Assembly (NCBI RefSeq): GCF_029784135.1 | Contig: NC_073745.1 | Coordinates: 309,456,834 to 309,520,833 of the forward strand | Reading direction: 5' to 3' | Source: Toxorhynchites rutilus septentrionalis | Taxonomy: Eukaryota; Arthropoda; Insecta; Diptera; Culicidae | DNA: 64,000 bases | In this document: positions 35,701 through 44,700 of the stretch, in pieces | How the letters are laid out: every line of letters starts with the position of its first letter | Position numbering within the stretch: position 1 is the first letter of the stretch | Program-made: the position numbers and the translations under genes | The notes under the pieces: generated by a model | Seen by the model: only the letters and a program-made list of their open reading frames with translations | Database searches by the model: none | Told to the model about the DNA's origin: nothing

Positions 35701-38700
35701 GAATGTCGGCGTAAATCTTTTCGCGCGTTCTTCTACCGCTCCTCCGGGCGCGCGATTTTCGATAGCTCACGCGGTTGGCAGCACTGCTTTTTTGTTGCGT
35801 TGTAAAAAAATTGTTTATTAACACAATTATAATTTTAATAGTCGCCGCCTGCTACTGTTGCAATCAAAATAAATCCAATCAACAAAGTCTAATTCCCGGC
35901 TCACGTTGCATCAATTTGTACCTTCTTGGCCCCAAGGGCCGCTGAGATATCACTCTGGGGAGTTCCTTCCACCTCCCTCCTCTAACAAATGCAAATTTTG
36001 TGCCCATAAATTTCACTAAATAACAATAAATATATAGGAGGGATGTTTACCTCGGCGCGAGCGCATAAACTTTCACGCGCAGCCCATACATGCGTCTCGT
36101 TTGCATAGAAATCACTTCATTAAGTGTGTATATTCTATTTTTAGTCGCGGGCATGCGTTACGAGCTTCGGTTGGTTGCTTGCTGCTCGACCGCGCGGCTC
36201 AATACACCCGCATAATGGTACACGCAAACGATTTGATTTTACATGACAGCAGCATATTTTTTTGTTATCATTCGTACATGCAGCCGGTGGTGTAGAAAAA
36301 AATACATGCTCCCTCCTCTCCTTACTTCACCAGCGGGGGTTGGCGAAGTATTTCCTACGAAATTCGTTTTGCTTTTTATTGCAGCAGTATTGTTATCATT
36401 ATTCCGCCATTACTCGTTACAAATCTTCGTCCGGCGGAGGTGGGTCGGTAGCTGAGCGTGGTGGGGACAGAAAGAATATCACATTAAGAACGCGTGAGGG
36501 ATAATAATGGGCCATTGCGGTACGCCACACGTGTTCTTCAAAAATAAGACTCCCCAAAATGGTGCGCGAAATTGCGATACAATCGCTGGCCATAGGCGGC
36601 GGTTCAGTTTTACGCTACACTGCGATTCAATAGGGAAGGACAACGTAAGACGCCCATGTTAAGCAAAAAATATCACGGTTCTAGTGAGAATGTCGAGAAA
36701 TCTATAGAAAATAGATTAAGTCGGGACAACGTGCTTCAAGAAACCAAATTACGCTACATAAATGAATGAAATTTCAAATTTTAGCAATTCAAACCTGCCT
36801 TCGGGCCGGCTAATCTGATAGAGAGTAGTTTGCTTCGTAAAAACTAATGTCGTATCCAGATGTCGACACCGTACTGGTGTCATCGCGACGGTCAAACTCG
36901 AAAATCATCATCTGTGGACTTGCGAGAGATATACCTAACTAAACTACTATAATCTAATCAAAAATCCCCCTCCCAAACTACTAAAGTGGATTCCCCTAGC
37001 AAAAATTGAACGCACCGGAATCGGCAACTTCCGGGAGCCACCTTCTTTTGTGGGGCATATTTCCGAGGGAGAAACTTTCGCACTGCGTGTGCCCCGAAGG
37101 TTGGTAATGTCATTGGAAATAACACCCCTGTCCTGCCCGTTTGGTTAGGTTTGCTCTGTGTTTTGGTAAAGTTTTTCATTTAAGATTTTTTTTGTCACAA
37201 TTTGTTCGGGTGGAGGAGGCTTTTCCGGGACGAGTATTCTCCCGCCCGGTATAATAGTGGAAGCACTCTTCTTTGATGGATTTCCCGGGCAAAGGTACAT
37301 ACCACCTCCGAGTAAGCTGTGTGTTGACGAAAATTAGTTTCTGCTCCGAGATTCGGCAGCACGAATCTGCCCTTACAAACCCAGGCCGGGTTGATAAGAC
37401 GAGGTGGTGGCGGTGGTGATGGTGCACGGGTTTTGTTTATTTATGAATTTGAAAGGATAAAAGTCCTCGGAGATCCCCGGACTGTCTCTCTCCCTCTACA
37501 CGACGGTGGTTTTAATAAATATTAAGCAGAAAATGAAGGTAAAATGTGATGAATATTGAACGAAAGTTTTTTCTTGCGTTTTGTACCGTGTGCTCATCTG
37601 GTCCAAATGAGATCCTTAGACGACAGACGTCTACTTGGCCTGCCGCAGATGCGGATAAACGCGAGACCCACGCCACGGTGCGCGGGGAGAAGCAAAAGTT
37701 TGTGTTATTAAATTTTTCTGCTTACACAGGGAATTTTATCCAAATATTTCATTTCCATCAAGCGCGGGTCTGTTGAACACACAAGGTTGACGACAGTAGC
37801 GGGGCCAACACGGGGTCTGCACGCGCGGTGGTATTGCTTTTTCGTTGGAATGATTTATCGTTGATTTGGGGATCCCCTGTGGTGAAAGATTGTTTCTTCG
37901 CTTGGGTAATGGAATTGTTATTAAATGGGTAACGGATCGAAAATATGGGTTCGCGTAGGGTTTCATCATTAGGAGCCGGCGTTTTGGCACTTTCCAATAT
38001 ATTGGAAGAAATTGGACGTGAGGTACTTTCGCAGGACTTCAGACTCTCGGTACATTCTTCGTGGCCATCAATCCTGACCTAAGTAAGACATTTGAACTGT
38101 ATCGTCTTTGACCACACACATCGAGATTCATGGACAAAAATTAAACGTGCGCTGCATAAAACGGCATCTGCTAGACAGAAATCCGTATGGATAGTACCTT
38201 CCTACGTTCCAATGCAGTGTACAATTCGAGACCAGTGAGCTTATTGAAGCTGGCTAAGATGATATTCGAGTGATTATGGTATTGTTTCACAAAGGTTTAT
38301 CTTATACTTAAAAGCATAAATATGCCTTGTTTATTGTTTATTGGGCTAACTCTTCGCACCGTTACGGAATGGACTTCTTTTGTGCTGAATTCCAGCAGTC
38401 ACTGTGCAGTACAGAAGAATGTATTTTCGGTTCCTTCTCAATAATTTGTATGATTTTCACTTTTCTCTCTATATGTATTTCATGCCAACACTCTCAGCTT
38501 TTTCGGAAACAGTTTTTTTTCAGCTTAAATAAATTCATAACAATTATTCTTTCTACCACGTGGTTTCTTTGCCTTTTTACCCCTTGTTTACATCCACAGT
38601 GCTTCCAGATCTTTTGGAATAGTTTTTTTTTATTTGTGTGACGAATATTTGTGTACACCCAAAAATGGCCAACTAAAGCCGTTTCTATTTCCAATATCTG

Positions 38701-41700
38701 TTGAGAGGGTGTTTTATTAACATTTTACCGACCAAAAGTCTATTATTTGGCTTTTTTTGTCCAACCCTCATCGACTAAAAGCCCTATAATAGGCTTTCAC
38801 AACTGACGCTTACACACTGATAGTCGATTTGTACTCTTATTTGTACACTTTGTACACTTGGCAACAAAGATATCATCCTTGGCAGAAAAGATGTTTTTTA
38901 TTGTGTTAGAGCGTTAAATGCTCTCATTTTCTCATGATCAATGTCTTGGAATTGTACCCAAAAAAATCTCCAACGATGCCAAACTGCGATTCAACCCATG
39001 CCGGCTGGGTTGTGAACGAATTTTGGCGGAAAAAAATTTCTCCTTCATTTTTCAACCGACAGCTCTTCCTGCAGTAGAATACCTTCTGCACATCCGGGTT
39101 AAAACATGCTGCACGTCGACGCCCCTTTTAACCCGAAAACAATACTCCAATTGACGGGAATAGGATAATCGCTCGTAAAAAAAACTTACGAAAAAACTTA
39201 TAAATCCACACAAAAAATAGAAAAACCAACATGTAATAAATTCAAAATCAACACATGGCGTTGGCTGATGTTGGTGCTGAAACTAAAAATGGAAGAGACA
39301 GAATTGACTTATAGGGTTTCTAAGCTATAGCAAAATAATTTATACCTCTCGCTCTAAATATATCCAAATATCAAAATCCTATCCATCAAATCCATAAAAA
39401 TCCAAGGGATATTAACGTTCAAAATCTATACATTTTTTCCACTCGAGACATTGGAATTGAAAGGTTAGGCGTAGGTAAAAAAAACCGTTTTGTCACCCCA
39501 TTACGGAAAAGAGTTTTTGCCTGTATCATTAAGATCGTAATGGTTAAAAAAATGTTTTATCATACAAAACATAATGACAAACACTTTTTTTCACAGGCGA
39601 ATGAAAACTGCCGAACACAATCAAGAGTTTGAATGTAGGAAGCGGAAAACACAAGACCAGTTTACCAGTGATCGGTAAGGCGAAATCAACAACGGTGGAA
39701 ATCTTCCCTAGTATCTCCGAAAAGACGGATTCAACGTAAGTAAATTATCAGAACTCCTAGATGAACTTTGTCATTTCAATGTAGTTTAAAAATTTGTTTA
39801 TTCATTCATTTATTTATCTATTTATAATGATGGTACATCCACTTGAGAGATTAAACCCTCTTCACAATATTTCGCCATTAAGCCCGTTCCATGGAAGCAG
39901 TTCTCCAACTCATAGCGGCACCAAGTCTTCCAAAATATTGCTCCACCTGGTTCAACTACCGCGCTTTGTATGTTTGTACATGGAACACTTCGCACGGGGT
40001 CGAAGGATTTGTGGAACGACTGCTATAGATTATTGATTCCAAGCCCAATCAGATATGCTTCGTGTTTCAGTCGACTATTCAAGTCCGCAACCGTCGTATG
40101 TGTTCTTCCAATTATGTCCACATCGGCTAAACTGATGAACCGAAAATACTCGCGGACAGTGCTGAAAATAGTCAATTCATTCTTTGAATCCGAGCGAACA
40201 ATTATCGTCAGTCATGCTTGATCAACGACTATCGCGGGCTCATTAGCTGCTTTGACGAATGGGTATGTTTCATTCATGCGCATCTTTTTCTCACTGAAGT
40301 CCCTTCATTCGATTGAATAACTGCACCTTCATTCAAGTCGCAATTGAAGTAGTGACCGATACTCAAATGACACCCGATGATGCTTTGGTTTGCTTTCAGA
40401 GAAAAACAGCTGGTCTGAGAGAGCAGGTTTGGCGAGAGTGATTTTTTTATTTCTTTCGTTCTTACGCTTCTCGCATTACTGAGAGAGTGTGACGCACACG
40501 AGAAGGGGCATTGAAAATTCTCTCTCATCGTCTGCTCTGTGTATGCCTTGCCTATATGACAGTGAGTAAACCGAAATCATGTTTCAATGTGGAAAGCAGA
40601 GGTTGTGAAATTGAATTATTTGTTTTCGTTCGACTCAACACATTCATCACATTTAAATGAGACGAAATATCTTTTGTTTGACATAAACCCTTTCAGATCT
40701 CAGTTGACGAGGTTAACCAAATTCAAGATCGAGCAATGCTTCCTTTGAAGACGAATGGTATTTTGTATAATTTCCGTCGCTTTCGTTCGATTTCGATTGA
40801 TTTTTTCACTGCACTGCTCGCGGCACTTCTGGAGAATCTGTCGCAGTGTAAAAAACTGATCTGTTGTCGACCAACCGGGCATGAATCCGGCCTGATAACT
40901 TCGATCAAATCTGCTTATTATTTTAAAGGCATCATTCAGGATCGTATGCAGGATTGGCATAATCTCGTTTGTAGCCTTTTCTATAGATGGGTTAAATAAC
41001 TCTTCGATATAATAACGTCGTATGAAATTAGTACTCAGTTGAGATTTCTATGTCAAATATCACGCTTTGATCGTATTCTGAGAGGCATATTTCAGAATAC
41101 GCGTGCACCAGCACCAGTTTCATGGTGAAAAAGCCCCCGATCATACAGGGAATCGTAACTCCTACGAAGACATTTGTCACGCTACTCACTCGAGCATGGG
41201 ATCCTCGTTCAGGCATCTCATACCCGGGTAATTGGATTACCTTTCCAGTAACCTCGAAATCATACTCTCACGCAAGATACACGCATTATATCTCATTCAC
41301 AAAACATTCATCAACATACAATGGTGGTGGTGGTGGTGGTGTGACAGCGTCGTATCCCCATATTCGTAATCCGGAGGCTAGATGCGCAAACATGGAAGTA
41401 GCCGGCCGGCATGCCGTACTACTATTCCTCTTCTCAGCCGGCCCTTCCCTCTTAGAGCCTTGGCATCATTAATACTCACGTGCTCATTAATTATTAATTT
41501 CCAATTACTCCCATTGACACTCGGTGGCTGCCACCTCTCCCCTTCCCCGCCCGAATTGTGCGTGATTGCGTGGTGTAGACCGGGCGCGCGCGCGCGCTCT
41601 CGTTCTTCGTCCAAGAAGTTGCGTCCGAGACGTGGCGTGTCATCGATGCCCGACATCACCTCTGGTGCTCCGGCGGCTCCTATATTTGGGAAAACCGGGA

Positions 41701-44700
41701 GACGAGGGCACGTGCCGCATGAAACGCGCGCGCGGGTACTGTTTGATCGCAATTTTCCAAGGTAAACATTCAATTTGCCGCACTGAAATTAATTAAGATC
41801 GCAAACATTTTCGTAAGCAGAAAGAAGAACGCGCAGCGATTGTGATGTTTGCAGAATTTGTTCCTGCCCCCCTTCTTGCCGCAGTTCTTCTTCACGCGTT
41901 GCACACATACGGCCCCGGCCGGCGGGTAGACGTGTCTTCCGCGAAACGTTGCCATTTGGGGTGGTGGATGGAAAGTGGTAGCGTGGTGTATCATCGTAAC
42001 TGCCGGAATGTCGCCGGAGACAGGAGCGTCTTCGTCGTCGTCGTCGAGCAGGACGGTTGGCTGTGGGTGACACACAATACGGTGAACACGGTGTTGACAA
42101 TGTTGATGAAGATGAGATTTTTTCCCTGCGGGGGTTTTGCAGAATTTAAAAGTGCGTGTTTAAGCACATTCCTCCGATGATGCTGACGATGATGACGATG
42201 GTGATGACTGCGTCGACAACGGTGACAGCAGGTCGAGCGGAATGTAGATTAAAAACGAAGGACGGGAGACGGGGGACCTGAAGTGAAATGGTCTGTGCGA
42301 AGCGAGGGGGCCATAGTAGTACGCGACGCGAGGGGACAAGTGAAATAATAATGAATTATGTACTGGAGCTAGAAAGTGGGATATTGCGACGGGAAAGCTG
42401 ACACAGGGTGGAAGTTTCTGAAGAGTAGACAAGTAATGAAAAGCTTATGTGTAGTGTGTGCAGCATGAGAGTACATAGTCTTCTCGACTATGCTGAAAGA
42501 GGACGGCGGTGGCAGAGGGTGGTGGTGCTGGTGGTATATAAGGCGCTGTACCGATGATAGTGGGAGACGCAGAGAAATTAATAGTGGCCCCTGCTCTGCT
42601 ATGCCGCTGAACACACGACAACGGCGGCGGCGATGTGTTAGAGCCCCTGTGTGTATATGCGATGACGGAGGAGGGTGGTTAATGCATGTGTAGATGTGAT
42701 GGTAAGAAGAAAAGTTCAGTCTCCCCACCCCCTCTTTTCTCTTGGAAGACCTGACCCTCTCCGCCCTCGGAGCGCTTCTGTATCGAGAGGGTGACGTAAG
42801 GTGGCGGAACCGCTGCTGCTGCTGGCTGCCCGAGAAGATGCCCGTTGGAGTGGGTTCGGTGGGTATAATGTCTCGATCGAAATTGCGCAATTGACGTGCG
42901 CCGTGGAAGAAATCTACATATACAGCTCTTGCTGCTCGCTCTCTTGCTCTGTTCCGCACTTTCATCCCTCCCTCTGTGTGTGGTGTGGCAGCAGCAGCAC
43001 TCGCCGCCTCTATGTACCTATATATAGTGAGTACGAGCAGCAGAGTGAGGTACCATGTTTTGCCTTTTTCTTATTATGATTTATGATTATATTGTCGACA
43101 TAATAAGCAATTTATATAAATTCTTCATCGTCCTGCCAGTGCGCTCTCTTTAAGCATCACCGTCAGCAGCGGCATCGGACTATCCTTTCATCCTTCCGTG
43201 AATAAATTTTCATTATAAATTGAGATTTTTTCGATTATTCTTCCCGGAGAGTAAAGTTTGATACAAAAACATACGCTGCAGCAGCAGCTACAGTGATAGG
43301 CATAAAAAAGCCCACCTTGCATTTTTGAAAACTTTTTTTCAATTTCTAGACTATTTCATCGAAAACAACTACCGTAATTTCATAGAATTGAATATTAACT
43401 ATAACTCTTTCAAGTGATTAACAAGTTTTGCCATTTTTGTTAGATTTTGTTTACATGACTATATTAACCCTTTGCTGCTCTCAGCCACCACAGCAAGGAA
43501 TCATACTAAACACTTCATCCAACCACTGTTTTCAAACGAATTTTAATGTCTAATAAACTAATTCGCGAATTAATACGCAGTTTCTATGAACAATGGATAA
43601 CGGTACTCGATGTATACAAAATATTATTAGTGTGGAAAAATAAGAGAATTTCCTTCAATGGAAATTAATTCCGACTGCAAAGGGTCAAAGTGTGCAAATA
43701 TGTGATGACGAAGATAACCCACCTTTAAAAAATATTATTAAAATAATTCAAAACCTTTGAGTAACCCCTCGTTTCCAAATGTTATGACAGCCAGGGCTGT
43801 GCGGTATTATTTAAAATCTTTGATTCAGTTGAATCAGTGATTCAGTTGACATGATATAAACAAGTGTTTTTCACGTTGGCACATAAAAGTCGATTGTTGT
43901 TGTCTACACAAAGCAGGGTTGTGGAGTAGGAGAAAAATTATATAATTCTTAACCAGGTTTTTCACTAGAACGTTTAATTCACGATTTTCTCTGGTTAGAC
44001 AATAAAAATAATCATCAAAAGTTAGAGTTCCTTTTCATAAAGAAAATATGTCACCCTTCTAAACTTGAGTCGACTGCGAGTAATCGGTTTCCTACCTTAT
44101 TAACCATAGAGTTGAGTAAAAATGTTGATATGTACTAGTAAATATATAGTTGGGAGTTTGACTCCCTTTAACTTATGTAACTGAGCATTTAAAAATAAAC
44201 GAATATAAATAAAATTTAGAATGCTCGTAAGAACATAATTCTTTCTTGAATGGCGTTAACGTTCCCTGTGGAACTTTTGCCGTCTCAACGTATGCATTAA
44301 CTAGCGTCATTTATTAATACTTAGTTGAGATTTCTTAAGCCAAATAACACGCCTTGAATGCATTCCGAGGGGCAAGCTCTAGAATACGCGTGACCACAGT
44401 GCAAGTCGAAGGAAATTTCTCTGACGAAAAATGCCCCGGCCAGAATGGGAATCGAACCCGAACACCCGGCATGATAATGTGAGACGCCAACCACTCGGCC
44501 ATGGGTGCATAACATAATTGCTACGGCCAAATCTTCCTTCATTGAGGCTCGAAGATCAGACTTCACAATTTTCAAAACAGAGAACAGCCCTTCTGCGCTA
44601 ACTTGAGTTGGTGGAATGGCTGTATTCGTTCGTGCAACATCCACAATGAGCTCAGGAAACGCACTTCATTCTTGCACGATCGTTCATATTCTTCAATCTC

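Noticed and set aside
41378..42965. Overlapping frames of 100-200 codons on both strands
   Set aside because: Explained by high GC content and simple repeats; no splice-supported or family-like protein.
44321..44644. 107-codon ORF similar to another ORF at 7764-8063
   Set aside because: The similarity is the shared SINE read in frame; there is no independent protein.
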